Positions 31,801 to 44,060 of a stretch of 64,000 bases of DNA are shown here, in pieces. The stretch covers positions 100,313 through 164,312 of the forward strand of contig JANSLP010000043.1 in NCBI GenBank assembly GCA_029298735.1, written 5' to 3'. Below the pieces are notes generated by a model. That model had not been told where the DNA came from and did not search any database. It worked only from the letters and a program-made list of their open reading frames with translations. Origin of the DNA: Ophiostoma sp. CBS 140.51. Lineage: Eukaryota > Ascomycota > Sordariomycetes > Ophiostomatales > Ophiostomataceae. The position numbers and the translations under genes are program-made. Position 1 is the stretch's first letter, and each line of letters begins with the position of its first letter.

Positions 31801-34800
31801 GCGTGAATACGTAAGCAACGCTAATGTTGAGCGGGGTCGACGGCGCAAACTAATATATTACGTAAACTCCGTTGCCGTTTGCCTTGCGTGACATGCCAGG
31901 CAGTGGCGGGATGCCAAGCGGCAGTCTGGCACTGTGTTGATACGAGTACGACGCTGGTTTGGGAAGGGACCGGAATGACATGCACGTGATCTGAGTGGCC
32001 GCAATTTATGCATTTATTTTTGAATTAACTTAATTCGTCTATATCACACCCAACAGTCCAGCCTGCATCACAGACCGTGAGCACTCAACCACAGTTTTGG
32101 GATAAGCACATGGTTTGTGGTCTGGATCTCTTTTTCAGAGGCTGCATTAAATTGCGTTTGGAACTCTCACGGCATTTCTTGCCTTTTATTTTTGATTATG
32201 CGAGGCAGCTACATCTCAGGGGAAAGCTTTTGATTCTTTCTTTTTTTCAAACCTCCACCAGTCGACAACAAACAGCGCTTTCATCGCCGATGTGATCGAG
32301 AAATTTGTCATTGTGTGGCTGCCTCTATCTACACGAGAACTGGTTGAAATTACTGTTTCTTTCATCTCCCTTCAGGTGTTTAGTTTCTGCGTCTGCGTGA
32401 AACCATCGGTTTCCATTTTCTGGTATTCTTGACGGGGGGTTTTCTCCCTGCCTCCCTTGACATGCATTGTTGTGTATTATCCCGTCTTTGGTTGAGGTTA
32501 CTTCTCCGACGGTGCGCCTCTTGGGGCTCCTTCTCCGTTTCTGATGCTCGTGCCTCGTGTCTCGTTTACCGTTTTCCATTTTCAGGTGCCTATACGCTGA
32601 TATGGTTCGTTTTCTCGCATATTTTTGTCCCTCTCACGCCTAATCTTTGTCATTTCATCATTTTGTGATGTTTGTCCTGGCCCCATTTCAATGGGGCTGC
32701 GCGTTTATGATACACGGGGCGCGGCAAGGTGGAATACGAGGGTAGGCAACACACAAAGGAACAGTAATAAATGATAGTAGTGACAAGTAATCGGGCTACG
32801 GAGTAGTGTCATCCCGCACACTTCGTATACCAAATACATCTGACGCGTGCAAATATAATGCGCTGGGGGTGCTTGGGGGTAACGTCTAACCGGGGCACGT
32901 CCTGCGAAAGCAAAAAGTTGCCATGTCCCAGGGCTGATTTGCTGATTTTCTGGCTTTGTCATATTATTTATCAGGCTGTCATGGAATGCTTTGGTGCTCA
33001 AGCCGCGCTACAGTACGAAGTATTTGAGTTTATTTTGTACCTATCGTCACAATATGTCCCGGATAGGAATGACATCGCCGATGACAACTCTAGACGGGAT
33101 AGATGATGGAAAAAGAGAGCAGAAATGCGAAGAATAGATCGGGAATCGGGCTTACTCGTGTTCTGGCAATTTTGATTTTAAAATGTCTTCAACAATTGCA
33201 TCTCCGCACGGATGCATTTCTCGCACTCTCTTTCTCCTGTTGACGAAGGTGACGAGATGTTCACGTGCTGCGGCCCAGTCCAACGCCGACTATGCGAGTC
33301 AGTGTGGGGAGACGGGATGAGGAGAGCTCAAAGATTGTCGTAATGTCATCGGTCGTGGGTGTGGCCGCTGCCCATTCTGAAGATGACAGTGCAGGGATCC
33401 ACTCGCACTCGGACAATATTCAACGCGGCTGTTTGCCCAGACCTCAGCTCCGTCTCCGTTCCCCATCTCTTTCTCTCGGGGAATGTGAGCGTGCAGGCCC
33501 TCCCACACGTCCGGCCACTATTGTGCCCTGCGGTTTAAATCAAACGCCGACTTCTTTTATGAGTCTCCTTTTTTAGATCCAGTCCCCAGCCCTGCTATTT
33601 GTCGTCTGTCGTTCATTTGATGTTGGACTGCAACAACAACTTCAACCTCCCGTGGAAGCATTCACCGTCTATCGTCGTTTCCTCTACCTAGGGGCGCACT
33701 CGGTGCTCGTTCAGGACCGTGATGACAGTGAGAGTAGGCAATATAGAGCGGCTTTGTTGTTCAAAGACGGCCTCGATTAGTGAACAATGACAAAGCAATA
33801 AAACCATGCGAGCGCCGTTTACTATACGAGTTATTGTCCCAGTACGAAGAAATGTCATTCAAAATTCTGTGCAAGAAGTAAGAAGCTGGTACAAAATGAA
33901 ATACAATACAGCAAGCTCTCTGCTGACTTCTCCGATATAATGGATCGGTGTGACGGCGCTGTCCCCTCGTTTCCCCTCTGCTGATGCTGATATTTGGTGC
34001 CGATGCCGAGCTGTTGGGTCCATAGGGCAAGAATGGAGCCTTGCTCATGCGGTCCTCGTAAGACTGGCTGTAGTTATCGATGCAATCGGTAACGTCATGT
34101 TTTGTTTCGGACTCTTTGACGTATTTATTGCTGGTCGTCCGTACGTCTTCACGGAGTCAAGAATGGTCCGATGAGCGACTGTAATTATGATATTATCTTC
34201 CTTCAGACCTACAGCTGTTCGGGCATGAGCTCCGTTTCGAAAACATATGCCGCAATAATGATAAGCCGCTGGCAGCGGTGTTTGTTCTTGCTGCATGATT
34301 CGGAAAAAAGAAACTCAAAGGCCGCTGTCGTATGAAGTTCCCTTTGAGATAGCCTCGTACAGATATATAGAGTGCGTATCGCAGCAAATCCAGAGAGCAC
34401 AACAAATGTTTTCCCACGTGGGAAACATGGCGGAAGACTGCCCCGGTTACCAGTCTTGTATATCTGGCGCTCAAATATATGCGCGTTGCGTTTATTTCGT
34501 CTTGCTCTCTCCCGAAGGCCGTTGAGTCAACTATATATGCGGCGTATCTGCCATCGTGGCGTCGATACCAATTTTGATATACGTAGATGATACTACTGTG
34601 GGATCTCTTTATGCCCCCGTGGAGCTCTGTCGACGAGCCAGCAGTCAACTTCAAAATTGCATCATATCTCTTCTTATTCATTTTCTCTTTGATTCTTCTC
34701 TCATGTTGACTTATTTGATCGGTCTTCTTTTTTTCTGATAGTGGCCCTGACCCCCGCGGATATACCTTTGTACAAAGAGTGAATTATTGGAAACTCGATA

Positions 34801-35436
34801 TTGATAAGGATTATTATTCCTAGAGAACAAAAAAGGATAAAATATGAGTAGAGGGTTTCGACTTACCAAGCAGAGTTGCGATGGGAGTTGTCGTTTCGAG
34901 GCCAATATTCTCGGTATTTCCCGATCCATTCACTGAAAAGAAGTCTTACAGTGCACAGGTCCCCTGGAAAATTCCGTGGTTAGCGGCGCGACTTGCTCCA
35001 ATCGCCGAGGCTGACCCCCAGACCACGGCTAACAGATTTTAGTGGCCCTTTTGCTGGCAGTCCATCCTTCCCACCATTTTCTAGATCACTTCTAATCAGA
35101 AAATCAGAGGAGATGACATCCGACGACGAAACCCTGGATTGGTCAATGCACACCGCGCAACATACGTCACCTCATACATCTACACCACAGCTCTGGTAAA
35201 GGCGACAAAGTGTCGACCAAGACCACACAGACAGACACGATTACTGATTACGGGCGACAGACTGACAAACCCATTCTCATTCGCATTCCTTCGAGGCTGT
35301 TCTCTCTGATACCTGATATCACGTAGTCGTGCAAGGCGTGCTTGACCATTTACCCTTTTCGGTCTTGAAGCTCTTGGGCACTTTATTTTTTGGCTTCCCA
35401 CGCCTCCCCACCGGGACGCCACTCCACACCCTCTCA
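28831..35436. other. long gene-free region between kapC and PCD
   Basis: About 6.6 kb without a gene I can support. Open frames are short, overlap in several frames and have no family resemblance or biased codon use. It contains a T run with TTTA repeats (about 29661-29690), a G run near 30031-30040 and purine-rich tracts. It must hold the divergent promoters of kapC and PCD. Non-coding transcripts cannot be excluded. Confidence 0.5.
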
Positions 35437-36167
35437 ATGCTTCGTGGAGCCTGCCGGGCTGTCACCAACCGCGTGGCACCTCCACCATCGTCATCACGGG
35501 TCTGGATCAATCTGAGCGCACCCGCACGCTCGGCAGTCACACGGCCCACCTTCCAGCAAGTGCCGACCTCCTTCTTGGCACACAGCCGTGCCTTCTCGTC
35601 CACAACAGCAGCCATGACCGGTGCACCGAAGCCCCAGATTGTGGGCAAGACGGAGGCCGATGAGGCTTCCGTTCGGGCGGCTTTTGAGACCCTGGTGACC
35701 AATGGCCTGTGGACTGTGACGGCCAATGGCCTCGGTATTGAGCGGTCCTTTAAGTTCAAAAACTTTACCAAGACTTGGGTAAGACTCTTCTGTATATGTT
35801 AGTTATGAGTATAGCTGACGCGAGGCAGGACTTCATGACGGCCGTGGCGCTGCAGTGCAAACTCAAGAACCACCACCCGGAGTGGTCGAATGTCTACAAC
35901 ACGACATTCATCCGGTGGACAACACACAACCCTGGCCAAGGATTGGCTCCCGGCCTGACTATCAAGGATACGGAGCTGGCATTGCTGTGCGACGAACTCG
36001 GCCGTGCATTTGGTGAGGTGGGTGAGGAGACGAAGCCAAAGGAGGATGTGGCCCCAGTAGAACAGGCTGCGGCAGACAATGCTGCATGCACACTGTCGAG
36101 CCTAGCAAACAATGCTGCTGGTGCCGCTGGCGGTGACTGCTGCACGCCGAGACCGAAGAAGGGCTGA
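35437..36167 (+). CDS. pterin-4a-carbinolamine dehydratase
   Basis: Two exons, 35437-35778 and 35829-36167, give 226 residues. The active-site motif KNHHPEW (H129, H130), followed by FIRWTTHNPGQGL (H147), marks the PCD/DCoH family, which dehydrates 4a-hydroxytetrahydropterin during cofactor recycling. Most family members have about 100-120 residues. Here a 60-residue Arg/Ser/Ala-rich N terminus with RAFSSTTA looks like a mitochondrial presequence. A second in-frame ATG (M60, 35614) lies in strong context right after it. The C terminus adds about 50 residues, Ala/Gly-rich and ending near GGDCCTPRPKKG. The 50-nt intron interrupts FTKTW/DFMTAV. Confidence 0.88.
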
Positions 36168-36765
36168 TGAGGGCGATGGTGGTGGATGTATGATTAGGTA
36201 AATAAATAATAGCATACCAGATGCATATAGTAAGACTTCACTCAGGGCTTATAATGGAACGGCTGTAATTCTCTCTCAAAAGTTAATTAAAAAGTATTAA
36301 GTAGTCTATCGTTGTGTGTTTTTGATGCATAGATAAGAAAGAACGAGATCTGTGATCTGTGTGGGAAAATTCAGGGGTGGCAGTTGAGCACCCCCTTCCC
36401 ATGGTTTTTCGACGGCAATATGTACGTTTGAAAAAGAAAAAGCTGGGTTCTTCTTTAATGATCTCATAGGCATCCAACCCTCCCAAAACGCCCGCATAAA
36501 AAAGGAAAGAAAACGAGAAAGTTGCATGCAACATCAAGGGGGTTGCAGCTAATGTCTGAAATAGACAATGGCTAGACACTGTTTGAGATCTCAGGCAAGG
36601 AGAACGGTATTATATCGCGTCATGACGAACGGAGAAAAAAAAAGTGTCGGCCGGAGAAGGCGCGGGCCGTGATCGGATTCGGGCGGCACGTCACATAGCA
36701 GTGGATTGAGTTGTCTTGTCTTGTCTTGGCTGCCATTTGCAGTAGATGCATCTGTTTGAAAACAT
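36168..36765. other. convergent 3' flanks of PCD and ERG25
   Basis: No gene seen. A polyadenylation-like AATAAA follows PCD, and a short TCTTG repeat (about 36714-36727) lies just beyond the ERG25 stop. Confidence 0.5.
36201..36206 (+). terminator. AATAAA near PCD 3' end
   Basis: The canonical polyadenylation hexamer lies 34 bases after the stop codon, within an A/T-rich stretch. Fungal signals are loose, so this is suggestive only. Confidence 0.4.
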
Positions 36766-37789
36766 TTACTGGGCCTTCTTCTGGCGGAGCTGGGCAAGCT
36801 TCTTCTCGCGGCGCTTCTTGGCTGCCTCGAGGCCGGCCTCAGTGTCGAGGCAGAAGTCCCACCAGCGGAAGCTCGACGCGTAGTTGCCAATGAACTTCTC
36901 GTGGTGCAGGTCGTGGTGGTCGGCGCCGGCCCAGAAGGGCAGGAAGTGGCGCAGCGACCAGGGGAAGTCGTAGCCGCTGTGTGCGTCAATGGCCTGGAAC
37001 AGGCGCAGGATGATCCAGATGTACATTGTCACCAGGTGCAGGTCGTGCGTCAGCGACACCCAGAGGATGGGCGAGCCGACAATGCCAATGCCCAGCAGCA
37101 TAACCTCAATGGGCGACGCGTACTCGGCGGCCAGACCGAACGGCGCAGAGTACGTGTGGTGCAGCTTGTGAATCGAGCGGTACAGCGGGCCGTAGTGCAG
37201 CGCGCGGTGGAACCAGTAGTGCCAGGTATCCTCCATAACGAAGAAGATGGACACCTGCATAGCGATCTTCCAGGCCGACGGGAAGGGGACGCCAAACTCC
37301 ATGCCAAAGTAGGTCGCGACGGGGTGGAACAGCCAGATCTGCGGCAACTCGACGGTGAAGTGGCTCAGGAGAACGAGGGCGGCGCAGTCGAACTGCTCCT
37401 TAGCGGTCGGCACCTTCTGGTTCTGGATCTTCCAGCGGTTGAAGTAGGGAATCGAGTCGAGGATGATCCAGGGCAGCGAGCGGCCAAAGTACACAACTTC
37501 GTGCATAATGAAGCTGAGAATGCCCGTCGCGAGGATGTCGTTCTGCATCCAGAGGTACCAAGACGCCCACAGGCGCTCGGCAATGTTGAGCTGCACATTG
37601 ATCTTCGACACCTCCTCGAAAACGCCGTAGAGGTCGTTGGCGCCGCTGGATATACCAGCAAACGAGCCGTTCGCGAACGTCGCGTTAGAAAGGCTGTGAA
37701 GAGACTGTTAGCATGTTGTCCAAGCAGACACGAGATAGGTCGAATAGGATATCGAAGCGTGGACGCGCAGACACATACAATGAAGCCAT
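36766..37789 (-). CDS. ERG25: C-4 methylsterol oxidase Erg25
   Basis: Two exons, 37789-37779 (11 nt) and 37693-36766, give 312 residues. The three histidine boxes of membrane di-iron oxygenases are present: HRALH (166-170), HKLHH (179-183) and HHDLHH (263-268). Hydrophobic segments between them span the ER membrane. Erg25 removes the C-4 methyl groups of 4,4-dimethylzymosterol in ergosterol synthesis, with Erg26 and Erg27. The C terminus ends KKAQ, a KKxx ER-retrieval signal. The spliced start MASFLSNATFANGSF runs directly into the conserved EEVSKINVQLNIAERLW. The minus strand has no ATG for about 310 bases upstream. Confidence 0.95.
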
Positions 37790-39635
37790 GGTTGTGGATG
37801 TGGTCCAAGGAGAAAAGGGGGTTGATCGAAAGAAAGGGAAAAAAGGCAGGGTCCCAACAATTGGCAGCGCGGGGCCAATGATTAAAAGGAGATTGACGAA
37901 TTAAAGACGATAGACGTAAAGACGACCCGAGAGAGAGATGGAAAGAAGAGAAGCAAAAGACAAGAAGAGAAAACGCCCCAGACTTGTTCCGCGAAGAGGA
38001 TGGCTCGAGAAAAGGATCGAGTCAAGAAAGGAGATGCGCTTGCGAAATCGTTTTATTTTATTTTCCCCGTTGCTCGTGAGTCGCCTCCCTCTTTTGGCTC
38101 TTTCCATCCAGGGGTGAAAAAAACACACGGCAAAAGGGAAGGCGGTGGGCCGCCTGCCATCCGTCGGGGTGGATAGAATTGTTGAGTGAATGAGCCCACG
38201 TCGAGCAAGTGCGATCCGTGTCCCGGGCCAATCAAGCGTCGCAATTTCTACTACGTGGGGCTCGCCTCGCACAGTTGGGACCCACATTCTCTTCGGTGCG
38301 GATGTACGGTGCTCTCTGTGCCTGACAGAACAGAACACAGAACATGCAAAACACGCTGCGCCCAGACGCCGCAAATTGTTACGACAGGGTGCCCCATGCC
38401 CACTCTCCCACTGTGGAATCTTTGCAGTGCACTGGTGCAGTGGGAACGTGCAACGGCGGCTTGTGATTGTCGGCGTTTGGTGGCAGATTGCTCCTTCCCT
38501 TTTCTGGCCTTTGGGCGGTCTGGACAACCACCTCAGCACCTGTCAGAAGTTTCTTTCACTATTCTGGGCTAATCTCAGACGGTCGCACCTGCCAGACAGC
38601 AAACCCTGGCCGCCCATCGCCAGGCGATAACACTGACTGATCAGATCATGATCTCATCGCCTGCACCAAAAAGCAGGCTGTTCTTTGTGTTGTTCTTTCC
38701 TTGCTTGACGAAATAAAAGCAGTGCCCGCCTGTTCCTTCCTCTTGTGGTGCACTTCTCTCCTTCTTTCCCCTGTTATGTCTCTTTGCCTCTGCTTAGTAT
38801 TCAGGCAACTGCATTTTGCATCTCCGAATATCTTCTCCTTTTCCAAAGCTCACCCTTGTTCAAAATTTGCAAATTTTAATCTCAACTGGCCTGTTCCAGC
38901 ACCCATTCCCCTCCCTCCGCTATTACGGCCCCCCCCGTAAAAGTCAGGCCAGTCCAGCGGACCAGTGGTTCTACCGGCATTTGCCTATGCCCGCGAATCG
39001 CATGTTTTCCACATAGGTCACAATCGCCACCGGCCGTGACCTTCTCCGCCAGCGAGAACTCGACTGACGTGCAGCCCAGAACACGCTGCTTTGCGCTGCT
39101 CCTGCAAACCACTCGCAAAACCCGAAGCTTGCTTGCCCAGAACTGCCCACAGATTGCCCCCCCGCGTCAGTGCCCTGGACCGAATACGAACAAGAACAAG
39201 ACACGCCCACACCAAAACTGCCACCACACGCCAGAGCTTATCGGATTGTTTCTTTGAGAGCTCGCCGGATCGAAGCGCTTCCGTCTTTGGCGTGATTGGA
39301 GAAGGCTCCAAACAAAACACCAGAAAAGAGTTGCCTTCAACGCAACCCCACAACGTTTGCCGGGTAGCGGACTTGCAAAAGCAGCCCACCTTATTTTTCT
39401 ACCACACAAACCAGAACAACCTTCTTTTTTCAGACGGATCTGGCGGGCACAAGCTTGTCGAGTGCTTTCTCTTAAACACCTTGAACCTTGACGACACACC
39501 GCCTCCACCGCAAACCACACACACGCACACACCCCGGCTCATGTGTGTTGTGTGAGCGTGATAGCTCTTGCGTCTTCCTTCGTCCGTCCTTTTTGAGAGA
39601 GGGATCTCGAACGCAGGCAGCCGTACCCGCCCCCC
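37790..39635. promoter_or_regulatory. divergent promoter region, ERG25 and NCA2
   Basis: No gene seen. A four-codon upstream ORF (39541-39555) sits in the likely NCA2 leader. The ERG25 side is purine-rich on the plus strand near 37800-38050. Confidence 0.5.
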
Positions 39636-42056
39636 ATGTCGATTGTCGTAGAGTTCGTGTTTGCCCCTCCCTTTCTTTCCTTTCCCATTTCCCCAGTTTG
39701 TTGTTTTTGGCGTTGGCCAACCGTCATGTTTGAATTTGAAGTTTTTCTTCTTCTGGTGCCTCGGAACAACATTATGATTATTACCGTGGACTGTCATTCG
39801 TTTCTCCGTCTCGTATTTCCCCTTGGCTAACTTGTTGCCCCGTCCTTCTTCTCCCCGCCGTGTAGCAACGTACGTGCCTGGGAGGCCGACATTGACCGCA
39901 TTACCCGCGGACCACTCGTGTCCTTTGAAACCGACGCGGCTACCAACACCGATGGCTCAGTAGACGAAGCCAGCATCGATGCCCTGTCGTCACCCTACGT
40001 CAATGACTTGCTCAAGATCGTCAAGAGCTTAAGCTCGACCTCGTCCTCCCAGCCCATCCTGTCCACGACCCGCATACGAGGCTTGTTGCAACAGTCCGGC
40101 CTGCTACAGACCGCCAAGGAGGTCGAAGAGGAGGAGAAACGCCAGCAGCAGCAGCAAGGGTACCTCGACCTGCACGGCCCACAGCGCATCGGCACCGATA
40201 GCGTAGAAGAAGAGAGCAGTGGATCTGAGAGTGGCAGCCTATCGCCGGGCACCGCCGGTGCTGCATCCGGGCAACTGCCTGGGGGTGGGAAAGCTGCAGG
40301 AGGTGGAGGAGGAGGCAGTGGCGGCCCGGGCGACAAGGGCGAGCTGGCATCCGAGGTCGAGTGGCTTTTGGTCAGCAAGGCCACCGTCCAGGTCTATGGT
40401 GTTCTGCTGAACACGTTGCTGGAGCGCATTACACCCCTTCACGACGACATTTGGTACTGGGACGACATCCTGACCTCGTACGGCAGCCTCAGCCTGTACA
40501 CGGTGCAGACGTCTCCTCTGCGGTTCTGGAATTGGGCCAAGGAGGTCGGCCAGGTCGTGATCGAGAGCCGGGCACGCTTTGGCGACGCCACCCACTCGCC
40601 GCTCGGCGCCATCCAGTCCGGTAGCGCCTCGCTCACACAGCAATGGCAGCAGTTTTATGCCATTGTGCGCCGGGGCATTGCTCAGCGGTCGTTTGCCGGC
40701 CTTGAGCGGCGGCTGTTGTCGCCTATTGCTCGGTGCCGGGCTGACGCGCGACACAACCAAAAGCGTCTCAAGCGATTGCGGCAACTAATTGCCAGTGGCC
40801 TGGGTATATTGATTGACGAGGGTCTCCGCTTTGACCTGGACGAGGGCACTGAGCTCAAGGATATTACGGCCGATAACGGCCGGCGGTGGAAGGGCGTCGT
40901 TGAACGTAGTGTGTCACTTATGGACCAAGTCACCACCGACGTTCTCGCTGTGGAGTCTTCCGTGCTGGACTTTGAAGACAAGGTATTTAACGACGTGCAG
41001 GGCGACCCCATCTTGACGGCCAACCAGTTTGACGCCAACAAGCCCGCACGTCTGGCCCGACGCCTCGACCAGCTGCTCGCCCAGGGTGTCCCCGGTCTGG
41101 TGGGCGACCTCAAGGTGGTTGTCAACGACTACGGCCGCCCGCCACGGCTGCTACGGTACTGGCTGCCGGCCGGACTTCTGTTGTTGTCTTCCTCGACGCT
41201 ACTCCGGGTCATCTCGAACCGCCAAGAGGACATTTTGCAGTGGGTCCGCGATTTTGGCTCGACAGTACGCGACTTTTGGTTCAACTGGGTTATTGAGCCC
41301 GTCACAAAAATTATCGGCACTGTTCGTCACGACTCTAACAGCGAGATTGCCATTATGAGCCGCGATAGCCTTCGGTCCGACCGCGAGAGTCTTGAGCGCA
41401 TGGTCGTCGAGTTTGCTGTGGACCGTCCCGAGCTGGCAGGCTCTTCGACAGTGCTGACCGAGGCTGACCTTTCGACCATCCGCGCCAAGGTGCGGGAGGG
41501 TGATGTAACGCCTGTACTGCGGGCTTACGAGACGGGTCTACGCAAGCCGTTCCAGGGGGCCATGCGTGGCGATCTCGTGCGGTCGCTGCTCATCCAGGTG
41601 CAAAAGACCAAGGTCGACCTGGAGGTGGCCATTAGCGGCATCGACGCGCTGCTTAAGAGTCAAGAACTTGTGTTTGGCTTTGTCGGTCTGACACCCGGTG
41701 TGCTCGTCAGCATTGCCGCCCTGCGATACTTCCGTGGTCTTCTGTACGGTCGCAAGGGTCTGCGCCGCGGCCAGCGCATCGAGCGGTGCGTGCGCGTGCT
41801 GCGCAACATTGACCGCATATTTTGCGATGCCACGGTTGAGCTGGCCACGATGAACGGCATCCTGTCGTACAAGCACCGTGGTCTGCTAGTCTGCGAGGTC
41901 CACGTGCTGCGCAATCTGTCGGCAGGCCTGTTCCCCGGCGACGTCGAGAAGGAGTTCTTGGAGGATGTGGACGAGATGCTGAACGGCAAGACGGTCGACA
42001 AGCAGCGGCTGGCGCTCGACCGTGTGCGGTGGGCTTACGGCCGGTATCTGCATTGA
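39636..42056 (+). CDS. NCA2: mitochondrial Nca2-like protein
   Basis: Proposed exons 39636-39658 and 39866-42056 give 737 residues. The long second exon has no usable ATG at its 5' end. The 23-nt first exon supplies MSIVVEFV and joins in frame to NVRAWEADIDRITRGPLV. The intron has a weak donor (GTTTGC), a GCTAAC-type branch and a TAG acceptor. Nca2 is a mitochondrial membrane protein first linked in yeast to expression of the ATP6/ATP8 message. Two hydrophobic segments are visible, YWLPAGLLLLSSSTLLRVI and GFVGLTPGVLVSIAALRYF. They bracket the conserved Nca2 C-terminal domain, which ends DRVRWAYGRYLH. A Gly/Ser-rich disordered stretch fills about 105-160. The exon 1 assignment is the least certain part. 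Confidence 0.82.
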
Positions 42057-42970
42057 CGAGAAGCTACGATAATAGGAGCATTGGAAACGGTTCTGGCACT
42101 GGCATTGGCATAGTATTTACGGAGGGCCGTTATATTGGTAGGTTATACATTCAACACATAGTTTTGCGGATTTTTGGCATGAAGACATAGCAGTAAGAAT
42201 ATGAGAGAACACGAATACACGATGTACAATAAAAAATGATGACGAAATCAAGCATTTTCTGTACGGATGTGTGTGCCACGAGGTGTCACGATATCTTAGA
42301 ATGTTGTCGGTTTAAGCAACAAAGAGGGAGGTTGGGTTCGGCTGTTTGGACTTTGGAAGGAAATGACGACAGAGGCTATGACGACACATGGGCGTAGCTG
42401 GCTTTGTCCCTTATTTTCAGCTGGATGTCAATGCGGTGGATGGGCAGCCTAAAGTTTGGGGCGGTTCCAGGGGACTGGGATGGCGACGGCCTGGCCCATC
42501 GTAGTGCAACCTTTCATTTGGAAAGAGGGGGTTTAGCGGTCGCCAGCTCTTTCCTGGAAGAATTATTTGTTGGGAAGGTGCACATGGACTGGCATCGAGC
42601 ACCTGCCGTCTGCGGCCAGTCACTGCCAAAGATTACACATCGTGAAAGAGCGTACGGAGTACACTTTTACGTCTAGATTGCCCTGCTGCAAGGGCCCGAG
42701 ATGTGCTTCCTGGCTGTTCCGGGCTCGTTCCAGGCATCCGGTTCCAGATTAACATGCGTGATACTGGCGAGGCGACACGACTTTTACATAGTCCCCCGTA
42801 ACACACGCCTAAAGGTGCATTTTTGGCTCCTGCCTGTCCCGCCACCAGCAGGCACCAACTAATTTTACTGCTGACGTTTGAGCTGTCTCAGCGGGAAAGA
42901 GCGTTGCGCCCCTCCACCTCTTCATCCTGCTTTCCTGCCTTCTGTCTGCAGCACGTGCATCCCGTTGATG
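42057..42970. other. 3' flank of NCA2 and SEC4 promoter
   Basis: No gene seen. An AATAAA lies 172 bases after the NCA2 stop (42228-42233). The rest probably contains the SEC4 promoter. Confidence 0.5.
42228..42233 (+). terminator. AATAAA near NCA2 3' end
   Basis: Canonical polyadenylation hexamer in an A-rich stretch, about 170 bases past the stop codon. Confidence 0.35.
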
Positions 42971-44060
42971 AAAGTCACTCTGCACCGTTTTAAGTAGGCA
43001 CGGTACTTTTGGGCTCGACTGTCTCGAAGCAACTAAGCCTGGCCGGGCCAAGTCAGCCAAGCAAGTCAGCCATCAAAGAGCCGGCTAGCGGGCAATTGAC
43101 GGCCCCCAGAAGGCCAGCGAAGAGTGCTCAGCGCTGTAATTGCCTGCCAACCACCCCTCTTCCCCTTTCTTTCCATTCCAGCCAACGAAACTGCGAAGCG
43201 AAGCGGAAGGGCAGGAACGACCCAGGACGAAAAGACCGACGAAAAAAAAGGGAAGCAGCGGCAGACCAGCCTACATCATTCTTACTTGCACTTTCCCTTT
43301 GTTCTTCGTCAAACCTGCAACGTTCTTTCCATTCCCAACACAAATACTTCTCTCTAACATCGCCACTTTTTTCGACCTCACAACAACGTTTTGCCTGTCG
43401 CAAACCTTCATTGCGCCCTACTTCTTCATACTCGCTACCGTTTTTGCCGCCACGCCTGCGCCATCTCGTTCGTTCGGTCTGTCCTTACGCCCCTCTCGAG
43501 CGCCGAACAGCGGAACCAACCGTTTTCTTAGATAAAACCACACTCTCTACTTCTCTCTTCACAAGCCGAGATTTGATATTGAAAGCGAACTCGTTCTTCT
43601 CTGTCGACTCATCTTCTACTCTCGACACTGAACCCTCCCCGTCACTACACACGACAGCCCGTCTCGTACTCAGTACACCGACATCACCACGTCACCGCGT
43701 TCTCCACGAGTCTCCACGTTTCGTGCCGTCTCCACTTCTTCTGCAAATAAAGGAGAAACGAGAGGAAAAAAGGGTACTCGAACACAAAACCTTCAGAAAA
43801 GTGCCAGCCTAGAGACGACTAGAAGGACTCTCAGGACCAGCGAACAAAGCACTAGAGCTGCACCAAATTAGGGGAATCAGCCAAACGAAACAAACCCACG
43901 AGCGCACCTCGAAACGCGATTGTTTCTGTTTCCTTTGCGGCCACGACGCTCTCGATCGATCCCTTCCCTTTGCATCATCGCGAAACCCCGGGTTCGGCAC
44001 TCATCCTCCCTCTACCTCTTTCGAATCCGTCTTCTTTGCCTACGGCAACCACTCGTCACA
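42971..44060 (+). promoter_or_regulatory. ATG-free, pyrimidine-rich long 5' leader of SEC4
   Basis: For 1090 bases before the SEC4 start the plus strand has no ATG at all, while the minus strand has about a dozen. Such strand-specific depletion is expected of scanned mRNA leader, not of plain intergenic DNA. The stretch is rich in C and T, with CTTTC and TCTTC runs and A-rich segments. An upstream intron is possible but not resolved. Confidence 0.6.

Noticed and set aside
36901..37881. 326-codon plus-strand frame across ERG25
   Set aside because: Antisense shadow of ERG25, reading through its intron and promoter.
43009..43812. 267-codon plus-strand frame before SEC4
   Set aside because: It has no ATG (first codon TTG/GTG-type), is Ser/Thr/Pro-rich because of the CT-rich leader, and lies in the ATG-free interval; treated as 5' UTR.
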